Positions 33,074 through 42,374 of a DNA stretch of 64,000 nt are shown here, one piece after another. The stretch spans positions 1 to 64,000 of the forward strand of contig BGKB01000177.1 in the NCBI GenBank assembly GCA_003116975.1, written 5' to 3'. The stretch is from Aurantiochytrium sp. KH105 (lineage: Eukaryota; Sar; Bigyra; Thraustochytrida; Thraustochytriidae). Below the pieces are notes generated by a model that ran no database searches, was not told the DNA's origin, and was given only the letters and a program-made list of their open reading frames with translations. Position numbers and translations under genes: made by a program. Each line of letters opens with the position of its first letter. The stretch's first letter is position 1.

Positions 33074-33252
33074 GCGCTTGCTTTCTTCCACATTCGTAGG
33101 TGCCTGGTCTGATTTCCATGGGATGTGCGTGCGCGCGCGAACTCGCATCATCGAAATCGATCAACAAGGCGTTCGAAGATCGAGAAAAGAGTACCAAAGA
33201 GACAATTTAAAGAAAATTAGATAAATTACGGAACGAAGCGTTTGAGTGAGAG

Positions 33253-34749
33253 CTACCTCTTTCGTTTCGACTCTTCTGCACGATTGTATGCTGCACGACC
33301 GGCTTTGGCGCCAGACAACCGGGCCGTTTTGGGTCGTTCGAGGATCTGCTGACCGGGGCCGGCATTCTTTTGAAGTGACTGCGACACATGTTTCTGTTGT
33401 TGCTGTTGCTGTTGCTGCTGAGCAGTCATTGTACAAGAAGTTGACGTTTCCGCCTCGCTGTGATCTTGCACATTATCCGACACCATTGTGACGCTTTGAG
33501 AAACCTGTTTCCCTTTGATGTCGACCTGAGCAGACCCGAGACCTGGGCCAGATGCACCCGCAGACATTTGCACTAGGGGCTCGTTCGGGTGCCTTTGCGA
33601 CAATGAATGCGACGAAGCAGCACAATGCTTCGAATCGTTTCCAGAGTTGCTTTTGTCGAGCAAAGGAGTTACGTCATTGACGGAGGTTGCTGCCTTTGAA
33701 GTTTCCTTGTTGACCTTTCCGTGCAAAGCACTCTCGCTTCCAGAGTCTGGCATTTCCGATTGACCAACGACTTTGTCGAGAGAGTCAGAAGGTTGAGATG
33801 TTGAGCGAATGTCACGACTGAGCGTTTGAAATAAGTTTTGAAGGACGTCGACTCTTTTCTCAATATGTGAGAGGCGCTTGTCCATGTTGGTCTCGACCGT
33901 GTCGATGCGAGCTAAAACCACCTCGTTGATCATTTTGGTGAGCTGCTCAAAGTTATGGTTAATGGTTTGTGTGTCGGAGTCAGCTTTCCAAGCGCTCGGA
34001 ACGGGTAGTTTGGGGTAGTCGACACCGGCAGCCAGGGCGGGCTCGGTCACGAGCCGTCGCCGCGCAGTTCCGTCCTTGTAGCGCTTACCGGACTCACCAA
34101 TGATCTCTAAATGCTGCACGCGCTCATCGCCAAGCGCAGCGAGCCGCAAAAGAACGTCTTCAACCTCTTTGGCAAGAGCCACCGTCCCTATCGTGGCTTG
34201 ACTTGATGGCGCGGGTGCAGGAGGTCCAGACGTCGTCGATACTAATGCTTTAGTCTCGAGCTTTTCTCGCAACGCGTCAACATTTGCGCGAAGTTCCCAT
34301 ACTTCAGGCAAGCACTTGGTCACGACTGTTTCGTACGCGCGTTGGTCAACGCCTTGGAGAAAGCGATCATTGTGAATGAAGTTTTCATGCGCTTCGAGTC
34401 TGCGAAGAATTGACACAGCAAACGCACGAAGTGATTCGAGCCCTTGTTCGAAACGCGCGGGCGAGCTCTGACTGTTCTGGGCCTGTTCCAGCTGCAGCAA
34501 GCGCGCGTTCACAGCGTGGAGGCCCGCAAAGAGGTTGTGTGCTCCCCACATGAAACTCTGCGCCGGGTCTGCAGGTATTGGCATGGGCATCGACATCGGC
34601 ACGTGCGGAGACTCGCGCGGTAACTGGCTCTGCTGCTGCTCCTGCTGCTGCTCCTGCTGGCAAGCAGACTGCAGAGGCGCTTGCCCTGGCGCAACGGGTT
34701 CCTCGTGTTCTCGTGGCCCCAGGGCTGCGTCGTGACTGTTTTCGTTCAT
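33253..34749 (-). CDS. Uncharacterised coiled-coil protein with Gln-rich regions, 498 aa
   Basis: No family recognised. I prefer the start at 34749 (MNENSHDAALG). An in-frame ATG at 34911 would add 54 residues of Arg- and Gly-rich sequence ending in poly-Gly, which looks like translated leader. Features: Gln/Glu-rich segment at about 25-50, Met/Pro repeats (PMSMPMPIP), a helical region (about 60-160, HNLFAGLHAVNARLLQLEQ), a central conserved-looking block (GKRYKDGTARRRL, then VDYPKLPVPSAW), a second helical block (about 265-330), then a disordered Ser-rich tail with a poly-Gln run and a basic C-terminus (KRKR). It may be a scaffold protein. Confidence 0.55.
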   Translation of the reverse strand: MNENSHDAALGPREHEEPVAPGQAPLQSACQQEQQQEQQQSQLPRESPHVPMSMPMPIPADPAQSFMWGAHNLFAGLHAVNARLLQLEQAQNSQSSPARFEQGLESLRAFAVSILRRLEAHENFIHNDRFLQGVDQRAYETVVTKCLPEVWELRANVDALREKLETKALVSTTSGPPAPAPSSQATIGTVALAKEVEDVLLRLAALGDERVQHLEIIGESGKRYKDGTARRRLVTEPALAAGVDYPKLPVPSAWKADSDTQTINHNFEQLTKMINEVVLARIDTVETNMDKRLSHIEKRVDVLQNLFQTLSRDIRSTSQPSDSLDKVVGQSEMPDSGSESALHGKVNKETSKAATSVNDVTPLLDKSNSGNDSKHCAASSHSLSQRHPNEPLVQMSAGASGPGLGSAQVDIKGKQVSQSVTMVSDNVQDHSEAETSTSCTMTAQQQQQQQQQKHVSQSLQKNAGPGQQILERPKTARLSGAKAGRAAYNRAEESKRKR

Positions 34750-35082
34750 CTTGCCGCCGCCGCCACCGCTACCGCCGCCACCGCCGCCGCCGTGACGGTA
34801 CGCTTGTGCGCGCGAGCCACAGCACAGAACGGCAATCCTTGTGCAGGACGCGCTGGTACGCAGAGTCCTTCTTCGTCGTCCCACCGGCCGCGAGTCGAGG
34901 ACAGAGTTCAAGTTTTGTCTGGCAAATTTCTGGAGAGAGTGCGAGCCATCTTTCTTCCTTGATCCCTGTCAGTGGTCAAGAAACTCTGCCAGCGGCCCGG
35001 CAGCAAATAAGCTTGACAAAGGTTGTCAACCTGTGAGTATTTCCTACAACTATTTTTCTTTTTCTTTTTTTTTTTGGTCGTT
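34750..35082. other. Intergenic upstream of the coiled-coil gene
   Basis: Between the JmjC-like stop and the coiled-coil gene start; both genes are on the minus strand. Contains a GCCGCC-type run (34752-34792) that encodes poly-Gly in the possible N-terminal extension. Confidence 0.45.
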
Positions 35083-36714
35083 CTACGCGTTGACGGCAGA
35101 TGCGTTCTCCATGTATGGGCTCGCAGCAAGGCAGCGAAGCATGGTGCAGACCTTGGGAAGGCCAACGACGAGGGTAACCACGCGCTCGACGAAATCGGCA
35201 ACCAGGATCTCGAGGCTTGGGACGTACGCTTGATGTTCTTGGAAAAGAGTGACCATGGTACGGATATCCCTGTCGAGCTGAGCTCGCGAGGCCTCGTTGA
35301 GGTTAGCAACGGGGTCCTTCACACTCGCGGGGCAACGCGAGGCGTCAAAGTCGCTCCCGCACGATAGCGCATTCGAAAGAGCAGAAGTTGCCATATAACG
35401 CTGCTCCACGAGAGCCTTGTCGATAAATTGGGGTACTGTTGTCGAGTTCACGATCGAGGCAAGGACACCGCCAAGGTAGTAAGCCAGCGAAGGCAATGCT
35501 TCGGCAATGTTGTCCGATGTGACACTCGCAAATATCGCGGGAAGATTATCGAGATGTTGCGTCGCTTGCAAGACAACTTCTGGAGCGGCGCGAGACCAAG
35601 CGTTGATCGAGGCCGAGTGACGACCGCCTTGGCAAGGAAAGGTAGCGACGCGATGGAACGTCAGAGGCGGCATGTACAGGGTGTCGCCAGGCCCAAGGTC
35701 GGCGACCATAGCTGGGATCTTGTCCAGCGGCACGGTGTCATCGTCGAGAAGTTCCCATTGCGACTGGCGATCGTTTGGGTGGTGGAGAGGAAAGAGCTGC
35801 ATGCGCATCCACTCTGTAGAGTTGACGATCAGGAAGCGCTTACAACCAGCGATTTGGCCGAACATGTTGTGGCCAAGATCATAGTGCATACCCGCAATGA
35901 CGTTGTCTGGAGTGAGCCAAAAGTTGGCTTTGAAGACGTCTTCGTCCGAGCGGTTCATCGGAGAGAATGAGCTCAGGATGCGAAGCGCCGCGACCGGAAA
36001 GGCCGCACCGAGCGTCTTTTTATAGTCGTCCACCAGCTTGTGAGAAAAGTAAAGGGGCTCTTCACTGTCCATGAAGTCGCGGGTGCTCATGGCGTCGTCG
36101 AGAACTTCGATGGCAGGTCCTCCAAGACGCGAGCCGTCTGCGTCCCACTCACGCATCATGCGCGTGTTGTCCTCGTAGAGAAAGACGTTTTGGGCGCCGT
36201 ATTCTTTGTCGAGAAGCTTGCGCACCTTTGTAATTTCGGGGAAGACATTGGGCCAGTCCTCGTGCGTGTAGTTGACAGCTTCGACGGCTGAGGACCACTT
36301 GGACTCTGTAACGACCACGGGAAGGCCAAAGAGCTCCTTTTGGCGCCTCGCGACTTCGACTGCGGACAAGCGGGGCACTTTGTCAGTGACCTCGAGCCAG
36401 CTTGGCACGGCATAGTCCGGCGAGGCCTCTGGCGGCGGGACAGGATCGGCAGAGAGAACGTACGAGACCAGCAGCATGCCGCCCACCGAGAGGACGCCGC
36501 CCAAGATGGCAGGCACGGTGGCCTGGGCCGTCTCGCGCAAGGTGCGTGGTTTGCTTGCTTCGGCGACCTGAGGCTGCCCCGCGGCGGTTTGCGGCGCGGC
36601 GGTGGCTGCCGCTGACGGCTGCGTTTGGCCGTTGCCGTTCGCGCTGGCGGCTGCTGTCTCCGCAGCATTCTCCTCGCGCTTGTTGCGCGGCCTCCGCCGC
36701 GAGTTGACGCCCAT
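35083..36714 (-). CDS. Membrane-anchored JmjC/cupin-8 Fe(II)/2-oxoglutarate dioxygenase
   Basis: A 543-residue protein with a low-complexity Ala/Gln-rich N-terminus (15-55), one membrane helix (about 66-87) and a cupin-8/JmjC domain (about 110-370). The iron triad is visible as His277-Tyr-Asp279 (GMHYDLGHN) and His354 (PPLTFHRV). Lys292 in GCKRFLIV fits the 2-oxoglutarate-binding lysine. GPGDTLYMPP is the usual turn before the last ligand. N-glycosylation sequons at 148, 254 and 298 suggest the catalytic part is luminal or extracellular. This points to protein hydroxylation in the secretory pathway, not histone demethylation. The C-terminal ~170 residues are helical and unassigned. The substrate is unknown. 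Confidence 0.78.
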   Translation of the reverse strand: MGVNSRRRPRNKREENAAETAAASANGNGQTQPSAAATAAPQTAAGQPQVAEASKPRTLRETAQATVPAILGGVLSVGGMLLVSYVLSADPVPPPEASPDYAVPSWLEVTDKVPRLSAVEVARRQKELFGLPVVVTESKWSSAVEAVNYTHEDWPNVFPEITKVRKLLDKEYGAQNVFLYEDNTRMMREWDADGSRLGGPAIEVLDDAMSTRDFMDSEEPLYFSHKLVDDYKKTLGAAFPVAALRILSSFSPMNRSDEDVFKANFWLTPDNVIAGMHYDLGHNMFGQIAGCKRFLIVNSTEWMRMQLFPLHHPNDRQSQWELLDDDTVPLDKIPAMVADLGPGDTLYMPPLTFHRVATFPCQGGRHSASINAWSRAAPEVVLQATQHLDNLPAIFASVTSDNIAEALPSLAYYLGGVLASIVNSTTVPQFIDKALVEQRYMATSALSNALSCGSDFDASRCPASVKDPVANLNEASRAQLDRDIRTMVTLFQEHQAYVPSLEILVADFVERVVTLVVGLPKVCTMLRCLAASPYMENASAVNA

Positions 36715-37602
36715 CTTCTCGGCCCTGCGTGCTGTTCGTTCTTATTTGTTTGCACTTTCCGGCACTTTCACTTCTTTCTACCGGCAACGCCATCATCAAA
36801 AAAGGCCCTGCACGTTTCGATTGGCACATATAGAACTTCCGCAACGCAATTTTAGCTGTCTACGAGCAGCAGCAGCAGCAGTGGTCTGGCCGAAGTCTCT
36901 TCTTGGACGTCATGAACCACTGCAGCAGCAGCTACGCTCCTGTTGATTGAGAGCATCCCTCTGCAGACTGATCTGTTGCGCGCGTGGGCGCTCGTCGTAA
37001 ACGCATACGTTTACACGCGTTCACCGCTGGCGAGGCGAGGAAAGGAGAGGTGTGCCCCATGGCCTCGTCGCCCATTCGCGATAAGCTAGCTCGCTTGTGG
37101 CGTCGTCGTCGGGCGCACAGCGCTTCTTGTGCAGCGCGCGTGCTTGTGCTCGTGCGCCTGCGGGCACCACTAATGTGGCTGCAGCTGCAGGTCCCGACTT
37201 CTGGGCGCGTCGACGGCGTGCAGCTGCAGTAGCAGCTGCTGCGTGCAATCGTGACGCATTCATTCCTCGGTAGTAGTAGTAGGTATAGCAAGAGGAAGCT
37301 ATGGCGCAGAGAGAGGAAATGTCGCTGCGCCCGCGTCGCGTCATCACCGTTGACCTGTAGGCCTATCTATGTATGGGAGGCAGGCAGCCGCCACCGCTGC
37401 AGCTGGTCTTCGCGGTGCCTGCCTGCCCGCCTGCAGCTGCTTGCAGACAGACACCTTGCGCGAGCGGCGGCGAGGCGGTACGAGCGAGACGAGGCGTGGC
37501 GAGGCACGACGAGCGGAGGCGAGGCAGCTTGGCCGAGGCAGACTCTCAGAAAGGGACCTAGGCGCAGCGATTGTTGACGCGTGAAGCCTTGCGGGTAGCA
37601 CC
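36715..37602. other. Divergent intergenic region
   Basis: Between the start of the JmjC-like gene and the first ankyrin-like paralogue. It has scattered GCTGCAG-rich clusters (36866-36885, 37180-37230). No gene recognised. Confidence 0.5.
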
Positions 37603-38463
37603 ATGGCGAGACAACGACTTGCGACGAGACACACGAGGCGCGCGCGCGAAGACTTCTCGCGTACGAGGTTGTTGCACAACGCGCGAGAGCGTCTTCGCTC
37701 GCGACAAAATCGACCAAGACCCGTGGCGCGTCTACAGATGATTGCAAACGGTCATGAAAGCACTGACACGACCATGGCAACAGTTCCACCATCAAATACA
37801 TATACGCCCGTGGCGCTTCAAGAAACACAGAATGAACCCAGATGGCTTCACGGGGATTGGGCGAGTGCGTCAGAAGAAAGCTTGGTGATGGCATTGCATC
37901 AAGCAGTCTCAGAACTCGAGGAAGAGCTCTTTGCAAATGAGCTGGTGCGCGCGGCAGGATGCTTGTCAGCCGAAACGCTACGCGTCTTGGCAATGGAAAG
38001 CATCCAAAAGAACTGCCGTATTGTCCTTAGAAAGCTCATGTCAAGTGGCTGCGTGGATCTTGTGCCCTGCGCGATCCCTGCCGTGGCTCTTGCTGCGGAA
38101 AAGTCGCGCTTTTCTGCCATGAGTCTCCTGATTCGAGACTGCGGCGTTCGCCGGGCTCTTGGCAAGCCCTATCGCGCTCCTATGATCGCGCAACAGGCCT
38201 TTGAGCTCTTTAGCAAGCAGGCTCGCCGGGTTGCGCAAATTTGCTTTCAAGACGGGGCTCGTTTACGCGAGCAGTATGCCTCGGCATCGGATGACGCGCT
38301 CGCGCGCATTATTGCAATGGCGTACGGCTCGACGCTCATCACGTCGGGTGTGTCCGGAGAGCATCTCATGGACAGGTCCACCGCCCTTATGCTTGACTTT
38401 TTGGGACATGTGCGCGGCACGAAGCTCACGGCAGTCACTGCATTACGAACAGCACGTTGCTAA
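37603..38463 (+). CDS. Ankyrin-like paralogue A, 286 aa
   Basis: One of two tandem related genes of unknown function. Residues 1-45 are Arg-rich and basic; translation could instead start at Met46 or Met58. Residues 107-267 align with residues 113-275 of the gene at 39553. Shared marks include FANELV/FADHLL, SAETLRVLAMESIQKN/SADMMRAVTLESIQKN, SRFSAMSLLIRD/SRFHALRILLRD, KPYRAP/KPARAP and ARIIAMAYG/AHIFAMAFG. The repeated helix-turn-helix pattern with LL and RD/DP turns resembles degenerate ankyrin repeats. This is inference from pattern. The C-terminus (TALRTARC) is short and may continue in an unseen exon. Confidence 0.65.
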   Translation: MARQRLATRHTRRAREDFSRTRLLHNARERLRSRQNRPRPVARLQMIANGHESTDTTMATVPPSNTYTPVALQETQNEPRWLHGDWASASEESLVMALHQAVSELEEELFANELVRAAGCLSAETLRVLAMESIQKNCRIVLRKLMSSGCVDLVPCAIPAVALAAEKSRFSAMSLLIRDCGVRRALGKPYRAPMIAQQAFELFSKQARRVAQICFQDGARLREQYASASDDALARIIAMAYGSTLITSGVSGEHLMDRSTALMLDFLGHVRGTKLTAVTALRTARC

Positions 38464-39552
38464 TGTAAGTATCATCAAAAGGCTGTTCCTCTATCTTTCT
38501 GGCTGAAGCTCTTGTCCAAGCTGCTGTCACTAGTTCGGATCCTCATTGTCATGATTCATCATCATCTGCCATTCTTCTCCGTTCCTCCCTCCTTTTCAGA
38601 CACTTGCTGTTCTTCTTCTTTTTTTTTTTGGCTGTCGCTGCCGTCTTCGCATAGTACGACCTTGGTGTCATTTTTTACATGACCGTCAGACCCACCGTTG
38701 AAAGGCAGCCTTCGATCTAGGCTGGAATATCTGCGACCGCCAGCTAAACGAGCGACTCGAAGTGTATTCTGTTGCCCGAGGTCGGCCGCCCCAGCCGTTG
38801 CAAGAAAAAAGACCGACCCCGAAGCCGACCTCCTACTTCCTACCTCTAAACTCGTCCGCCCTCCTGCTTCATCCATGTTATTTCCCCTTGTTTGCCTGCC
38901 TATACACCTGCCTGCAGCCAGCTGCAGCTGCGTGCAGCACAGCTGCGAAAACCCCCCGACCGCGCGCAAATTCGGCGCCCGCCACGCTGTATCTCTGGGC
39001 CGTGCAGGCCCCTTTCGCTCGTCGAAGAGATGAGTGACAGTGAGTGAGTGACAAGAGTGTGTCTCCAGCGTCCCTTAGAGCTTTAGCCACGTCCAGCCAG
39101 GCCAGGCCCGCCCCGGCCTCGCCGGTCGAGCCTCCCCTCGCCAGCGCCCGCCAGCCCGCGGCCGCTCCCTCGCTCGCTCGCTCGCTCGCTCGGTTCGCCG
39201 CAGCGTCGCCAGGCAGACGGCGGGCGAGGCAGGCGGCCCAAGGTCGGCCCGAGGCGCGCGAGGAAGCGGGGACACACGGGCGCCGTCCCGCCGGCCGGAC
39301 CGGGAGAGAGAGAGAGAGGGAGGGAGGGAGCCTCGCGGTCGCTCGCCGTCGCGCGAAGCCGCAGTCCCGATTCGATTCCGCGCGGCGCGGAGGCGCGCGT
39401 GCGGCGGCGAGCGGCGGACGGGCAGGCGGACGGGCGCGCGCGCGCGGGAGATACTCGGCGCTCAGGCCTCGCGGCGGCGCGGCGCTGGGGAAGGGCGGGA
39501 GGGGGAATTTCATTTCAAAAACCGATCGGTCGAAATCGAGCCCCGAGGGACG
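38464..39552. other. Intergenic between the two ankyrin-like paralogues
   Basis: Over 1 kb with no gene supported. It has a CTCG array (39168-39194) and a GA/GGGA run (39302-39330). Long Arg/Pro/Ala-rich frames on both strands come from GC-rich sequence. Confidence 0.5.
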
Positions 39553-40425
39553 ATGGTCTTCGCGCAGCGGCTCGCGCATATGCACCGAGACGCGCGCGCG
39601 AACGTGCAGCGCGTGCGGGAGAAACCGGAGGCGCGGTCGCTCGCGGAGCACCTCCTGGCGCCCTGGCAGAAACTCCTGGGCGGCAAGGGCAAGTCGGCGA
39701 GGTCGCGTTTTCGAAAGGACCGCGAGAAGACGCGGTCGCGAAGGCTCCGCCCGAGACGAAGGTCGCGAAGGTCGCTGACGACGGGCGCGCATGGACGCGG
39801 CGCGCGGACATCTGCTGTCATTGATTGGACGCAGGTCTCGCAGACGGGCATGGTGGCCGAGTTGGAGGCGGCGATTGCAGGAAAGCACGAAGAAGCTTTT
39901 GCCGACCATTTGCTTCGGGAACGCGCGCGCGCGCACGTCTCTGCAGATATGATGCGAGCCGTCACGCTTGAGAGCATTCAGAAAAATAGCGTCGTTGTCC
40001 TTGAAAAAATACTGGCCAGTGGAACATGGGACGTTTCGGCGGCCGCACCAGAGGCAACTGATCTTGCCGTTGCAAATTCGCGATTTCACGCGCTACGGAT
40101 CTTGCTTCGCGACCCTCGAGTTCGACACGCCTATGAAAAGCCTGCGCGTGCGCCGGAGCTTGCGCGTGTCGCCTTTGCGATCGTAATTCGGCGGTGTTGT
40201 CTCGTCGCTCGTTTCTCCGTGCAAGCTGGGGTCGCCTTTCGTGATAACTTCAAGGTCTCGAATGATACATTGGCCCACATCTTTGCGATGGCTTTTGGCG
40301 GAAAACTCATTGCAACTTCTTGGAGTCCAGACTACATTCTCGCGCGCGCACGGGCGCTTACGCTCGATCTCTTGACAAGAGAAAAAATGAATTGTGGCCG
40401 ATCTGCTCTGCTCAGCATGGGATGA
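39553..40425 (+). CDS. Ankyrin-like paralogue B, 290 aa
   Basis: Tandem relative of the 37603 gene; see there for shared motifs. Its RILLRDPRVR stretch closely resembles the LLxDPRVD unit common in divergent ankyrin repeats. Residues 1-45 start plausibly (MVFAQRLAHMHRDARANV), but residues about 49-88 are an Arg/Ser-rich run. Over the same bases another frame reads AFSKGPREDAVAKAPPETKVA, which looks more protein-like. The N-terminal structure may therefore be mis-read, through an unseen intron or a local sequence error. The conserved region from residue 105 to the end is secure. No paralogue outside this pair is visible in the window. Confidence 0.62.
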   Translation: MVFAQRLAHMHRDARANVQRVREKPEARSLAEHLLAPWQKLLGGKGKSARSRFRKDREKTRSRRLRPRRRSRRSLTTGAHGRGARTSAVIDWTQVSQTGMVAELEAAIAGKHEEAFADHLLRERARAHVSADMMRAVTLESIQKNSVVVLEKILASGTWDVSAAAPEATDLAVANSRFHALRILLRDPRVRHAYEKPARAPELARVAFAIVIRRCCLVARFSVQAGVAFRDNFKVSNDTLAHIFAMAFGGKLIATSWSPDYILARARALTLDLLTREKMNCGRSALLSMG

Positions 40426-40819
40426 CCCGCCACCCCCCACTTGTACAAAGGTCACCAAACGAATTCGGGTTGAAGAGAATAAGCCTAGCACGCGGCCTGG
40501 GCATGCCTGGCACACGGTCTAGGTCTAGCTCTCGGGCGTAGTATACTTTTATTTGAGCTGTGATGAAGTTAGATTTTCTGTTAAAACTTGAAAAGAGAGG
40601 GCGGGCAACAAGAGACAATCGTTTTGAACTTTGAAGCGAGATGGGAAAAGTGGAAAGCCAAGCAACGACAATCGGTAACCTTTCTGGCAATGCATGCAAG
40701 CAAGAAGACACGTCGCGAAGAGCGACTCTTTCGCATACCTCGGGCAAGCACAAACGCAAGACAATGTTTAAAAAAAAATTGAAAAAGAAGGCAAAGCGCG
40801 CTCTCGCGTGCAGACCCAC
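40426..40819. other. Convergent 3' intergenic region
   Basis: Between paralogue B and ECH1. It contains GGTCTAGGTCTAGCTC at 40517-40532, a partial relative of the palindrome at 24680-24732. No gene. Confidence 0.5.
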
Positions 40820-41818
40820 TTATTCGGCTTTCTTCTTGTTCTTTGTGCGCTTGGCGGCTTGAACAGCTGCCTGCTGCAGGTCCGCTGAAAGAAGGTGCGC
40901 ACCGTTCCAGCGGAGGACATACTCGAGTCCCTCATCCACAGTGTGGTCACGCGAGTAATTCATATTAGCCTTGATGCCGCGCACAGTAATCGGCGACTTG
41001 GAGGCAATTTCACGGGCAAGCTCGTCGGCACGAGTCTGCAAGCTCTCTGCGTCCTCGAGGCACTCGAGAACGAGACCGATGCGTTCGGCCTCGGGCCCTG
41101 ATACGAATCGACCGGTGTACGCGAGCTCTCTAGCACGCTGTTCGCCGATCACGAGCGGAAGGCGTTGCAACGTGCCTAGATCGGCAACGATGGCAAGGTC
41201 GACCTCCTTGACAGTCATCCGGGCACTCTTTTCGCAGAGGCGAAGATCACAAGCCGTGATAAGATCAATGCCAGCGCCCACAACGAGACCTTTCGTGGCC
41301 GCAATGACCGGTGCATGACAGCGCTCAGGACGAGAAAAAATGGTCTGGAACCGCGACACCACCGATACGAGGTGTTCGCGCATTTGCGAGGGACACTTAA
41401 CCCCACCCAAGATTTGCTGGAGCGCCATGAGCGCGCTGAGATCAAGACCTGCTGTGAATTGATCGCCGGCGCCTTGCAAAAGAACACAATTCACTTCTTG
41501 GCGGCGACTTTCGATCTCATCAAAGGCGAGCTCCAGGTCCCTGAACATTTGCATGTTAAAGGCATTGAGCTTCTCCGGACGCTGCAGCGTCACGGTTGCC
41601 ACACCTTGCGTGCCGATCTCGAGATCGACGGCGCCCTGGCGTGTCAAGCCGCTCGTAGCAGGCTTGAGCCCGGCCCATTCCTGCAAAATGTCCACATCGG
41701 AGTTGCTGCTCGCAGCTGCGTGCAAGCCTCGCCGAGGCAGTCCAAGGCGCGGCGCGCTGCGCGCAGTCCCCCGCGCCACAGACCTCGCGCAGAGCGAGCT
41801 TGCGTACGTTCCGAGCAT
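40820..41818 (-). CDS. ECH1: Delta(3,5)-delta(2,4)-dienoyl-CoA isomerase, mitochondrial (ECH1-like)
   Basis: A 332-residue crotonase-fold enzyme for beta-oxidation of unsaturated fatty acids with odd-numbered double bonds. The N-terminus (MLGTYASSLCARSVARGTARSAPRL) is a basic, acid-free mitochondrial presequence. Crotonase signatures are NAFNMQMFRDLELAFDEI, GAGDQFTAGLDL and PVIAATKGLVVGAGIDLITACD. The three acids of ECH1 are retained at the right spacing: Asp in AGIDL, Glu in TVKEVDLA 20 residues later and Asp in VADLGTLQRL 8 further. That distinguishes it from ordinary enoyl-CoA hydratase. NYSRDHTVDEGLEYVLRWNGAHL also matches ECH1. The C-terminus (NKKKAE) lacks the peroxisomal SKL signal of animal ECH1. 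Confidence 0.88.
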   Translation of the reverse strand: MLGTYASSLCARSVARGTARSAPRLGLPRRGLHAAASSNSDVDILQEWAGLKPATSGLTRQGAVDLEIGTQGVATVTLQRPEKLNAFNMQMFRDLELAFDEIESRRQEVNCVLLQGAGDQFTAGLDLSALMALQQILGGVKCPSQMREHLVSVVSRFQTIFSRPERCHAPVIAATKGLVVGAGIDLITACDLRLCEKSARMTVKEVDLAIVADLGTLQRLPLVIGEQRARELAYTGRFVSGPEAERIGLVLECLEDAESLQTRADELAREIASKSPITVRGIKANMNYSRDHTVDEGLEYVLRWNGAHLLSADLQQAAVQAAKRTKNKKKAE

Positions 41819-42374
41819 CCTAGCGTCTTGGGAATTCGAGTTTGTGTAATGCTCAGGGGCAGCCTTGTAACAGCGGCGAGGTCAAGCTTAGCCCCCAATT
41901 CTCAAACACGAAGCCCAGTACGATGATGTTCACATGGTCACAGACGCTGGCCTCCATGAGATCAGTGGTCTCCCTTTGGACATGCTAGCCGAATGTAAGC
42001 CAAGTTCAATTTGGGCAGTGAGTGAGAAGAGAATGGTCTTTGATCGTCCTGATAGGGAGGGACAAGAAGGAAATGGATAAAAAGGTTATACGGGCCGATA
42101 TACGGGCCGATATACGGGCCCACAAAATGACAAGATCAAGATTGCCATGGCGGGTCCGCGTCTCATAGTGATTTCAAGTACGCTCGAATCTGCGTGCAAG
42201 GTCGTCTATCTATGATGCGATCGATGCGCACGACTCGCAAGGCGAGTCGCTCGGCGGCTCAGCTCGACTATCGGTGCCCATAACGGTTATGAAAAACAGA
42301 GCCCAGGGCTGTGCCAGTGGAATAGCAAAGTCCATAACGCACGCGCGAGGAGCCACAAGGGCAGAGCGCAAGAC
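41819..42374. promoter_or_regulatory. Divergent upstream region of ECH1 and TEX9-like genes
   Basis: 556 bp between divergent starts, holding a 12-bp tandem repeat at 42087-42120. Confidence 0.5.
42087..42120. repeat. 12-bp tandem repeat (TATACGGGCCGA), ~2.8 copies
   Basis: Two perfect units and 10 of 12 bases of a third, in the shared ECH1/TEX9 upstream region. It could be a set of phased binding sites. Confidence 0.85.

Noticed and set aside
38878-40089. 403-codon minus-strand frame over the second ankyrin-like gene
   Set aside because: Arg/Ser/Pro-rich translation, antisense to a better-supported gene with a paralogue.
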